A stretch of DNA of 64,000 bases from Powellomyces hirtus. Taxonomy: Eukaryota; Chytridiomycota; Chytridiomycetes; Spizellomycetales; Powellomycetaceae. Location: NCBI GenBank assembly GCA_025526995.1, contig JAHLKG010000021.1:186001-250000 (forward strand). Direction: 5' to 3'. The position numbers were made by a program, and so were the translations under genes. The notes below the pieces were generated by a model that ran no database searches, was not told the origin of the DNA, and saw only the letters and a program-made list of their open reading frames with translations. Below are positions 1 through 10,173 of the stretch, in pieces; positions within the stretch are counted from its first letter, which is position 1, and every line of letters begins with the position of its first letter.

Positions 1-513
1 TACGGAGCGCTGCTGGGATGGTCAGCTATGCTAGGAACTTGCAACTGGATGGTGTGTGTTCCCTTGTATGTAGCTGGGATCAGTTGGACCCTCGTGTACG
101 ATACCATCTATGCGCTCCAGGACAAACGGGATGACGTCAAAGCTGGGATCAAGTCTACGGCGCTCCGTTTCGGAGATAATCTCAAACCGTGGCTGTCTCT
201 ATTCTCTACCACGTCCGTCGCTGGCCTTGCTCTTGCAGGATACATGAATGCGCAGGGAGTACCGTTCTATGCCATCTCTGTTGGCGGTGCGGCTGCCCAC
301 TATGCTTGGCAAATCAGGACTCTTCGCCCTGATGACCCCACCAATGCGTGGACAAAGTTCAAGAGCAATGCGGGTTTGGGATCCTTGATTCTCGCAGGAA
401 TACTTATCGATGTGGCAGTTAGCTCTCCTACCGACCATGTTGTGAAGGACGGTGAAGAAGCTGGTGAAAAATACGGCAAGACTCCTTCAGCAGCAGTCAT
501 CACCCCCGTTTGA
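1..513 (+). CDS. COQ2: 4-hydroxybenzoate polyprenyltransferase, C-terminal part
   Basis: The frame is open from base 1, so the gene begins outside the window; the last 170 residues are here. COQ2 is the UbiA-family enzyme of the mitochondrial inner membrane that attaches the polyprenyl tail to 4-hydroxybenzoate in ubiquinone synthesis. The piece carries the second Asp-rich motif of the family, YDTIYALQDKRDDVKAGIKS, near residues 32-51, followed by hydrophobic stretches fitting the last membrane helices (about residues 65-100 and 120-137). The tail after the last helix is short and polar. No intron is seen in this part. The family is clear from the motif. The N-terminal half, including the first Asp-rich motif and the targeting sequence, cannot be judged. 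Confidence 0.92.
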   Translation, partial: YGALLGWSAMLGTCNWMVCVPLYVAGISWTLVYDTIYALQDKRDDVKAGIKSTALRFGDNLKPWLSLFSTTSVAGLALAGYMNAQGVPFYAISVGGAAAHYAWQIRTLRPDDPTNAWTKFKSNAGLGSLILAGILIDVAVSSPTDHVVKDGEEAGEKYGKTPSAAVITPV

Positions 514-804
514 AGTCGTGGCATGGATCGGAGTACGAATTTTTGGAGCTTGTTTGTGAACGGGCATGGCAGCTATAGCTCGCGACACTGCCCACGACAG
601 CGGAACTTATGAATATCCTGTTTGGAAGAACTCTCTTTATCTTACCACCATTTTGTAGCATCACTTATTTAAACATAGTTGCACGCTTCCCTTAGAATAC
701 ACAACAAAATAGATATTGCAAGTCATTTCTAATTTCTTATATCATTCAGCTACCCGCGCCGAAGTTTACATTCACATTTCCCACTATGCACATTCGTGAT
801 CCGA
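514..804. other. Intergenic spacer between convergent genes
   Basis: These 291 bases lie between the ends of the COQ2 and CEP19 genes, which converge. The stretch is AT-rich around 650-750 and should hold both 3' untranslated regions. I see no further gene. Confidence 0.5.
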
Positions 805-3097
805 TTAAAATCCTCCGTCCTTGTCACCATCGTCATAGGACAGTCCATCATCAGAGAACACAATTTCACCCTCTTCGTCATCATCGCTTGGATCCTCGAC
901 CAAGATCTGGTCGTCCTCATCTTCCACGAGTATCTCATCATCCGTGTGCCCCGCACCGAAATCTGATGACACATCATCATCGTCCTTCGGTTTTCCACCC
1001 TCATGCTCATTCTTCTTGTCATTTGCCGACGACGATGGAGTCGCTGCTTTGTTCTCAGTGAGATCGATTTTCAGATACTTGCTCGCGGGCGCTGCTAATG
1101 GCGCTGCGACAGGTTTTGCAGTGGTCATTCCAGCCAATGGCGGCAATCCGCTCAAGGATGTTGGGGCAGCGGCGGCAGCCGAATCGGTGTTTGTGATGGT
1201 AGTTGGAGCACTCGGGGTGTAGCCCACATCATCGTCATCCTCGCTTTCGATGTCGAACTCTTCAATGTCTTCGCTGACAACGTCATCATCGCCTTCAATC
1301 GGCAACGTGGATACGGGAGCAGGTGTCGTTGCCGAGACTAGCGGAGCCGTTGTGGAGAAGCTCGTGGTGGAAGAGGCGGTGGTGAGCTCTACTGGTTGTG
1401 GCTTTCCTAGCGGCGTCAGCTGTGTTATCGCATTCGGCAGAGGCGCCAGCTTGGACGCTATCCGGGCGGGAGTCGGGAGCGGCTGCTCTTTCACGGGAGT
1501 CCGGGTCGCGCTAGCGTGAGACATGACCGAGGGCGGAGACATAACGTCATCGGTCAAACTCTTGTCGAGAGCTGCCAATACTCCCACTTTCCCATTGGCG
1601 GCCGCAACTCGTTCTTCTCGCTCAATACGTCGTATCTCGGCCTCAATGCCCACATCCTCGTCATCGCTCAACATAAGACTGTCTGGATAAACGTCTTTTG
1701 CTCGCTGTTGTCGATCATGGATAGCTTCAGAGGAATTGCCCTTGTTCGATCCGGGCGTTGAGTTGGAGAATCCGAAAGAGTCGTGTCCTTCAGATGCTTG
1801 GTCTTCCACCGCCCCACCTTCCTCCGCCTCGTCACCATCTGCCTCGTCCTCCTCCTCGTTATATTCCTCAATGTCCTCTTCAATGTCGTAGTCGTCAGCG
1901 GAGGAGGATGTGGCCTTAGCCGGCGGTTCCGCGGGCTGCTCGTTGGGTTCTGATCGACGCGGTTGAGGAGCGATCGTGGCGGCGATTGCTGAGGGTACCT
2001 CGACGTCGGATTCGTCGTCCCAATCGTTGGCTTCCACGGCAGGTCCAAAAGATTTCTGAAGTCGACAGTGAATTCATTAGTTACAGATGGTTCAGTGAAG
2101 TGGTATCTCTTTCATACCTGCACATCATATACGTAGCCAGGATCCCCGGGCTTCACGCGGTTCTTTTCAAAGTCAGTGTTCATGGCGTCCTTGATGTCGC
2201 TCAGCTCCTTATCGCTGTTGTCGCAGAACCCAACGTTAGCTCACAGTTTCTATCCCACTCTGCACGTACAATACCCGACTATCTTTTCTTTACCCCAGCT
2301 TATTCAGATCCTTGGTCCCATCAATCTTCATCGGAGGTGCTTCGCCGGTTTTCTGTAAAGGCTTAACATCCCCTGCCCGTGCTTTCGACAGCAATGAGTC
2401 AAGCAGAACCCCGGACGATTTGACGCCTTCGAGAGAGGCCGGTTTTTTTGACAGCGGCGGCAGTCCGCCGAGCATGGATGGGGCGGCACTGGCCAGTTTG
2501 GCGTCGGATTTGAGCCATGATGTTGTGTCGGGCGCGGCGATTACTTGTGGATTAGTGTTAGGATTGGGGCCAGTGGCTCCAGGCTTGTGCACTAACGCTA
2601 CGAGGCGTTTGAGCTGTATTGAGAGCAATCCGAGATGTGAGATTTTGGAGTCAACCTTAGATTTAATCTTCTCTCACCTGTTCAACTTTGACTGTTCGCA
2701 GATAAGCGTTATGTCGATCTCGCAGCTTTTGCACAATCTCGCCCGTGGTGCTTTTGTCGGTCGCACGAAGCGGCATGGATCTCCGCCTGGATCTGCCTGC
2801 GCCAAAATCAATCGGGACCCGCAAAAACTTTATTACGCATGTTGGAGATGTTTTGTCAACGGGCGATTGTACTCCCATACCGGTATCCCTGGCAGTATAA
2901 AATAGCACCAGGGCAGGTGTGTTATACCGCACCGCAAACGTTTTTGGGGATACATTAGTTTTTTTTAGCTGTGGCGCGGGCTTCCTTCTCACAATAGGGA
3001 CTGCTACGGAAGCGGGGCCAGGATCCTGTTTGCTGGGTATGGTGGGGATGTCTTTGGTGAGGAAGCTCGGAATAGGTAGGGATACTCGGGCGGCCAT
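805..3097 (-). CDS. CEP19: CEP19-like centrosomal/ciliary protein with long acidic tail
   Basis: Exons, in reading order on the minus strand: 3097-2881, 2796-2678, 2613-2294, 2214-2118 and 2055-805, giving 667 residues. Two blocks match animal CEP19: an N-terminal block around RYNTPALVLFY and SMPLRATDK ending in VKVEQ, and a second block with DLNKLGDKELSDIKDAMN and DPGYVYDVQ followed by NDWDDES. CEP19 sits at the basal body and recruits RABL2 for intraflagellar transport. Animal CEP19 is only about 160-170 residues. Here about 400 extra residues follow, rich in Asp, Glu, Ser, Pro and Thr with runs of acidic residues. A Pro/Ala-rich insert of about 90 residues separates the two blocks. Intron 2797-2880 has no in-frame stop and is called only because removing it restores the family spacing. 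The gene is divergent from the coiled-coil gene at 3562. Confidence 0.87.
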
Positions 3098-3561
3098 TGT
3101 CGCTTATGCTGCTCGTATTCGTTTCCGGTTTTTCTCCGTGCTTCCAAGTGTGTATCTAACGCGTGCCATAGCGTAGTGACAACCTGTCATTTTGTCGGAG
3201 TTTGGGATACGCGCGGGCCAAGGCTGGCACCGAGATGCTGTCATTTCCTTTTGTAAAGAACCCTTACAGTTGCGCTAAAAGTAGACAAGCTTCCCCCTTT
3301 TAATCTTTCGATCGCTGGATGATCCCCCTTTTTCTTTCGACGAGGCTTTTCCGATGTCTCCGTTGCTAAATCCTGCGGCGGGTTACGATAGGGTGACACT
3401 TCTGTGGCTGGCTATCTCGCAAATCAGGAGTTACGAGAACACAAATTGCGGGGCATTTTTCCAACACCACAGTTGGAAATACAGCAGACGCTCGGAGATA
3501 ATTCAAGCACCAACCCGCGCGTGCCATTCACAACTACAAACAAATAAGTCACAGGACCGAG
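3098..3561. promoter_or_regulatory. Shared divergent promoter region
   Basis: These 464 bases separate the starts of the CEP19 gene (minus) and the coiled-coil gene (plus) and must hold both promoters. I looked for a clear RFX X-box, expected at ciliary genes, and saw only a loose half-site-like CGTTGCT near 3361. No other element stands out. Confidence 0.45.
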
Positions 3562-6265
3562 ATGTACCGCACGGTATCGGGCGGCGGTTCCCGCTCGTCA
3601 TATGGGATGTCTCTTCAAATCCCCGGAACAATCGCGGCGGCCGCGGGCGGCCCCGACTCGATTGCCGCACGGAAGCAGCGCCGGGCATTAGCGCGATCGC
3701 AAACGAGGATGTTTGCAACCGAGGAGGAGCGGCGCAAAGCCATGGCCAAGGCGTTCAACGAGCTGAATCAGGGGACGGGGCAGTACATGATCAATGGAGT
3801 GCTGGTGTCAAACCGGTGTTTGCAGACACTGGATGATACGATGCAGTCCTTTGAGGATGTTGCGGCGATTTGCGCAGAGTTTCGGAAAGTAAGGGCCACA
3901 ATGAAAATGCATCCGAATGTCCCGATTCGGATTGATTGAGTTAGCTGAATGTAGGAACTTAAAATCGTCTTTCAAATGCTCGAAAGAAACCAAACACGCC
4001 AGGTGCGGCAATCGACCGAGCAGCGATACACGAGCGCGCAGTCACAGCTTGCAGAGCTGGAAGCTAGCCACCGAGCGCTAGTGAACGATGCTCGGCGAGA
4101 ATGCAGAAAGCAGTTGCGGGCCGCTGTACTGGATCTGATTCGGTCGCAGAAGGTTAAAGACTACGAGAGCAATAGCAATATATTGGAGCTTATGTTTGAC
4201 TCTCTCTGACATCAGGACTACAACAGCACAGCGGTGCGAGAGCTGGAGGAGAGGCTCGACCCAGAGGTGCGGCAGGGCGAAGCGCAGGTCGCGAAAGCCG
4301 AAAAAGAGCTGCGCTATCTCGTGGATGAAGAGGAAAGGCTTGGGTTCCAGAACGCGAGGATTTCTCTGCTCATGCAAAAGAAGGGAATCTTCGGGGAAAA
4401 GGAGGTACGTGATGAACTAACTTATTTCACGTACCCCAAATGACCAATTGCAGCTAACTGATGAGTCTGTTCGGTTGTTTCAGGCACCATTAATCGAGCA
4501 AATAGTAGGCCGGACGCTAAATCTGGTCACAAACTATCAAACGACATTAGCTCGAATGGATGACGAGATCTTCAACCTTCGAGGACGGATATCCGAGCTT
4601 GAGGAGAACAGGGACGAAGCGAATGACGGGCTCGACAACAGCAACGGGGGCCGATCGCGACCCATGACGCAGGGCGGCGGCGGTGGCGGTGCTACACGAC
4701 GTGGGTCAGTTATGAGCGCCGGGACACGGCATGGGGGTGCTTCTCGCATTACTAGCACACGAGTGTCGAGCGATGCTGGAACGCGTGCCACAAGTGGTGG
4801 GAGTGCGCGGCCGTCGACGCGGCCTGATACGGCAGAGGATCGGGAAAGGGGGGAGGATGCAGAGAGCGAGGTTGCTGAGCCGGTGAATCTAAAACCCGAG
4901 GCGTTCTTGAGCGAAGAAGAGCGTGGGATTCTGGACGCCCATCGAGCAAGTTACGAAGGTCGGGTGGCAGAGCTTGCAGTACAACAAGACAGCGAGCGCT
5001 CCAAAGCGACTGGGCAACGAATATCCATGCTCGCGCTTTGGACGCGACGGATTTTGACATTGACGTCGTTGCAAGAAGCGCCCACATTGAAAAGGATCAC
5101 GAAACGCCAGATTGCGCTGCTGAATTTAGCATTGCAACACAGCAAGCCGAGGCCGAGTGTGGACACGGGGACCACAGTGTACATGCGAGGATTGACCCTG
5201 ACGATGTTGGCGGAGGAGGAGAGACGGGAGAAGATTGAAGAGAAGAAGAGGCTGGACAAGGAGGCGGAGGAAATAGTACGCAAAGAGAAAGAGCAAGCGG
5301 AGGCAGAGAGAAAGAGGGTGGAGGCGGAGGAGGAGGAAAGAAGAATCGCGGCTGTGGTGAGTGCTCCACCACTATTTTTCTCTCTCGCTTTTTGTGTCCG
5401 TGACCCAAACGCTGATGAAGAAGCTATATATGGCTTTTTACGCTTCCAGAAACCCCAAACCCCTGTAGCGTCAACCCATCAATCAGCCGTAACCCTGTCG
5501 CTAGCCGACTCCACACCCGCACTGCCTCCTGCAACACCACGGCGGCGTCCGAGCAGCGGTCGTCATGGCCGCATCATCCACGGACTCTTCCTCCACAAAT
5601 GTCGCGAAATCGTAGAACCCGAATTATTGCGGGATCGCTCTTTCGGTGAGAAGGAAGTCATTCAGGGCAAGCAAGTGGGAGACCTGGTGACCGGGGAAGA
5701 ACAGAAGGATACTGAAGAAAGCGCTGCCAAAATTTCGTGGCCTGGTGATGTGAGGCGGAGGAGTCGAGTGGTCCCACCCGTACCGCCGTCATCACCGACG
5801 CCAAGACCGACGTCTGTCCCGAAGTTAACGATCCAGCCTGTAACGTTGTTGCCGCCGCCGGCAACCCCGCCGTTTGTCCCGCCTGTGCGTTACATGACGT
5901 CTATACCGGCCCCGGCGCGGGATCCCCGGCCGCAGAATGCCCGGCACCAGGAACAGCACCAGCAAAAGCCTCAACTGCAGCTACCACAACCGCGGCCTGT
6001 GGTGCCTCTAGATCGAGAAAGTCAACCACCACCACCACAGCTCATAGTTCCTTCGCGTCGGATCATGCCAGCGCCAGCGCCGATTCAACCGCTACCCCGC
6101 GCGGATATTGTGGTCAGCTATGTTGAGGAGGCGGCTGCAAGGGCCCGCACAATCAAAGCCAGGATGCCGATCCCGGTGCAGACGGACGAGGATGGGATGA
6201 TGATTGAAAGCATGACGATTCGGCCGTGGAGCGCTGTGTCGGACTCAACAAGGTGGTTCGGATGA
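3562..6265 (+). CDS. Coiled-coil protein, possibly DUF4709/C10orf67-like
   Basis: Exons 3562-3888, 3955-4152, 4216-4404, 4454-5356 and 5450-6265 join in frame. The first 250 residues or so are helical and charged, with a block around LVSNRCLQTLDDTMQSFEDV and KELKIVFQMLERNQ that loosely recalls the start of the DUF4709 family (human C10orf67). A second coiled coil with ELEERLDPEVRQGEAQ follows, then a Gly/Arg/Ser/Thr-rich linker, a Glu/Lys/Arg-rich helix of about 50 residues (EEERREKIEEKKRLDKEAEE) and a long Pro-rich tail. Intron 5357-5449 has no stop in frame and could also be read through. No enzyme motif is visible. Sharing a promoter with CEP19 makes a ciliary or centrosomal role an attractive guess only. 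The gene is well supported; the family is weak. Confidence 0.72.
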
Positions 6266-6525
6266 GACGCCTAGTGCACAGTTGTTTCATGTGTCCTGAT
6301 TTTGTCTTACTAGCTTTGTGGTTTGTCGTCAACTCGGGACGGATGGGCAATCGTGTAACTTAGGTTTAGGCAGAAACTCATCGATACACGTGGCTAAGCG
6401 CAGATGACATTGCAGAAGTATAGGTTAAATACAAAATGAGGAGGGAGCACTTTCTATGTAGTAAAATATGGGCAGAAGAAATCTATAGCGAGTGGGTGAG
6501 AAGTAAGGGTAGGAAGAGCGGGTGT

Positions 6526-9500
6526 TTACTGATGCGAGAATCCCCATCCAACTTTCTTGGAAGCCCCATCTTTCTTCTCTCCGTACATCTGGTCCCATTT
6601 TCTCAATTCAATGAGTGTTTGCATTTCATCGGTAAGACTGGCGGCGACCTGCTTGATCGCTGTCTCAAAATGGGATGAGTCGAGTGGTGGGAGAACGTCA
6701 ATTTTGTCTGTGGTAAGTGACGCGGCTTTTGTTTGGGGGGATTTTGGTATATCAGAGCTGTCTGAATCAGTCGCAGGACGGCTGGATATCACGAGAGTCT
6801 CAAGCCCTTCGTCTCCGCCAACAGCGTCCCGGATTCTGGCAAGTGCAGCTGCGATGCAGAGGTTCTTGAGGTCACTTCCCGAATACTTTTCCGTTCGAGC
6901 GGCCCAGTGAGCGAGGTCCAGGGTTGGAGAAAGGGACTCATCCCGGAGATGAAGAGCAAGGATTTGCTGCCGTTGAGCTTGCTTAGGTAGATCCACTGTA
7001 AAACCATGTGTTAATCAGTTGCTGCAGAGGATGGCGGGTCACCGAGGCAAAAAACGCACCCAATATTCTACGCGGCATACGACGCAAAATCGCATCGTCC
7101 AAATCGAATGGCCGATTGGTAGCTGGAAAAAGAATACAACAAATCAGCGCTTCGGCAAATGGCGATACGTGAACATTCTAAATCGTGATGACATACCACC
7201 AACAATGACCAGTCCTTGATTATCACCCAACAGACCGTCCCATTCGCTCATAAACTCATTCATGACCTCACGACGTGCTCCTTGGTCACCGACGCCTCCT
7301 CGTCGACCAAACAAGGCGTCAACTTCATCGATGAAAACTACGCAAGGTTTCACCTTTCTAGCAAGCGTAAAAATTGCTTTGACATTCTTCTCGCCCTCGC
7401 CAACATACTTGTCGTAGATATCGGATAGAGCGACCGACATGAACCGCGCAGAGGAATGCTTCGCGAGTGCTTTCGCAAGCAAGGTTTTGCCGGTTCCGGG
7501 CGGGCCAAAGAGGAGGACGCCGGACATAGAGTGGCGGGAGAGGATTCCTTTTTCGAAGTACGTTGGACGTACGATTGGTAGCACCGTCAACGTTTGGAGC
7601 AAGAGTTTTGTTTGTGCGGGTAGAACGAGGTCGGAGAAATTGACGGATATTGAGGCCGGGTTGACGACAGTGGAGAGGAGCTTTTTTTCGTACGTATTGA
7701 GCTGCACGCCTTCCCGTTTGAACTGCTGCAGGACGGTTTCCGCTTGCGCCGTCTGATCGTGACTTGTTGTCGAGTGTGCAGATGCTACATTCTCGGTTCC
7801 AACGGTGTTAGCGCCAAAAGCGTCATCGCCGTCTTTGCCATCGCTTGGACGGGCCCCAGACTCTGGCCAGATGTTCGACATGGGGGCTGGTCTCCTGCTG
7901 TTGTTGAAGATTTTGATGGCTTCGGCAAAATCCTCTGGTTTGGGCTGAAACATGGGGCCTGCTAGTTGCGGGGGACCCCTTGATTTCTGTTTGCAGCTGG
8001 CTTGCAGTTGGAGACCGATGGCCATGTGCACGAGCCGTTCGATGCGATGTGTATCCCAGAGTTCTTCTTCTAATTGGTGCAGTATTGCCTTGTCGGATGT
8101 GTGTTTGAGGGCCGATAGAGCCATGACGCGGTCCAGGTTGTCCACTGCAATATTCTTGTTTAAGCAGCTCAGTTCCACGCGGCGCAAGTTCATATCAGCA
8201 ATGCGCACTGCCATGTCTTGTTCCATAAGCTTCAACCAATCCCGTTGCCGCTCAAAGTCCGAATCTTTTGGGGCTTTCGGAGCAAGCAAATACGCTGCTG
8301 GCGGAATGAGCTCGACTTTGTCGAATGTGTTAACCATTTTGTCTAACGGCGTTGCGAAAAGTTTCCCATCGCTCCAGATGCGATTCTGCAGCGATGAGTC
8401 CATGGTTTCGGCTTTTCCTGAGAATAGTTCCTCGAAAAACTCCAAATCCCGAGCTCGACTCAGGTTGCCGGGCAGGAGAAGCGACGGGCTACAACCAGTC
8501 ATTAGCACGATGGGAATGCCAGCCTTGTGCCTCAGCTTTTCAACAATGCGTAGAAGACAAATGACTAGCTTCCTTCCGCTTTCCCCGGCACTGTCCAATA
8601 TGTCGGTCGTGTCTTTGAGATATAGCACGATGCGTCTCGGTGACTGCAGATTGGTGAAAGGAGATGAAGACAAACTGGCACACCTTCCCGCAATGAAGGT
8701 GAGAAGAGACGTGGAGAAGTCACGCAATTGAGGTTCGCTTATGTGTTCGTCGTAAAGAGATCCTTTGATTGATGCCTTTTGAGCAGACGACATTTCGGGC
8801 TGGGACGGAGATGATTGCGAAGCGGAAGGGTTGTTGACCGAAATCTTGAAAGGATGCGATGGTGTTCCGGCAGGTTTCCCTGATGCGCTGCTGTCGTCTA
8901 ATCTATCGGACTTTGTGTCGCTAACATTCAAAGTCACCACAAGTGGTACGGCTGGTTGTCGGGCGGCAGCACCCATCCATCTAAAACTTTCCGCTCGAGC
9001 ATCCGCCCATCTTGGAAGGTGATCTTCTTCATCGTTTTCATGTTCTTCCAACTCATCTTCTTCGTCGAGCTCATCCTCATCCCGCTCGATGTAGTAAGAT
9101 GCTGGCGAGAATGATTGCGACAAAGTCAAAACTTCGCGTCTGACAGAATCTTCAGAGACCGCTCTTTGACCTTCCTTGTCACCGGCGGCGTCCTTTACGG
9201 CCCCCTTTTGTAGTTCCGCAACCGCACTCAGCACATCCACGTAATCCAGGGTCATGATATCTGCGCCCACGTCCTTGGCGACGGCTTTTGCTGTTCTCTC
9301 TATAAAGATGCTCGCCCCAGGATGAGGCGATGCGAGGATAATATTCTTGCCTACTTCCGGCCTTCCCGACAGTCCGGCATGGGCAAGTGCCTTCAGCGCC
9401 AGTTTGTTTGCACTGTCCAGGTAGGAGGGCTGCGATTCCACGGTCTCAAAGGCTTCGGCGTTCTTGTTAGCGGTTATGTAATTCTTGTCGAACGCTTGTA

Positions 9501-9789
9501 TCGGAGGCGAATATTGTGATTCAGGATTCCGTTGCGGTCTAGCCGAACCTACTGGTTGCTGAGGTGGTGCTGATGTGTGGTTCTTGTGCGGCTTTCCGGA
9601 GTTCGAAAATCCAGCCCAGTGTGCCAGGCATTGCGCTTGCGGGTTCCAAGGAACTGACTTCGCGCTCATTCGAAGCCTTCGCGGAGAATGAGGTGACAAA
9701 AGCACTAAGGAAGATTGTGAAGCGCCCCGAGCCCGACCATAGAATCGCATGGTGTTTTTGGTACATCCACTTGGCATTTTGGCGCTCAT
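6526..9789 (-). CDS. Msp1/spastin-type AAA ATPase, long, probably mitochondrial
   Basis: Exons 9789-7197, 7122-7060 and 6995-6526 give 1041 residues. The AAA module is C-terminal: Walker A GPPGTGKT near 762-769, Walker B VVFIDE near 817-822, then the second region of homology ATNRPFDLDDAILRRMPRR, which is typical of the Msp1/ATAD1 and spastin group. The N-terminus (MRFYGRARGASQSSLVLLSP and following) is rich in Arg and Ser and poor in acids, as in a mitochondrial presequence. About 700 residues precede the AAA module; they contain an acidic run (EDELDEEDELEEHENDEED) and a weak second nucleotide-binding-like region. Msp1 extracts mistargeted tail-anchored proteins but is only about 360 residues, so this is a longer relative and the substrate is unknown. 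An acceptor-like CTCAACTCACAG just upstream of 9810 suggests an intron in the 5' leader. The start chosen is the first ATG in frame. Confidence 0.86.
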
Positions 9790-10173
9790 GCTGAGCAATA
9801 TCAAACGCAAGGTCCCTGTGAGTTGAGGGAAGATCAGTGCAGCGTCCTAGTGGTTCTCGCGGCTATTGGGATTGTTTCCACAGATATAGGCTTCTTTCTC
9901 TGTAAACGTCTCTCCTATCCGGGGTATCAGTAACTGCACAAAAAGGAAATATCCATTCAAATTCTGTCGGCAACAGCGCATTTGTGCGAAAACGTGGGAC
10001 AGTGTCGACAATGGAGCGGCACAGCCACCGATAGACAAACCTGCCCCCAAAGTGACGCGCGCGAGTTCCTTGTCATTTCCAGCAAGAAACAAAACAGACG
10101 GAAAGAATCGGTGTTTTCAAAGGTGTCACTAACAGCTGCTACAGAAGCAACAACAACCGGCGACTCTCAACGA
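9790..10173. promoter_or_regulatory. Shared divergent promoter region
   Basis: These 384 bases lie between the starts of the AAA ATPase gene (minus) and the NELF-A-like gene (plus). They include a probable 5' leader intron acceptor of the ATPase gene near 9814-9825. I see no named element. Confidence 0.4.

Noticed and set aside
3098..3561. RFX X-box in the CEP19 divergent promoter
   Set aside because: Only a loose half-site near 3361 was found; no paired site of the expected form.
5038..5238. Alternative frame within the coiled-coil gene giving a His/Asp-rich peptide
   Set aside because: The main frame runs through without a stop and leads into the Glu/Lys/Arg helix, so the alternative is a shadow.
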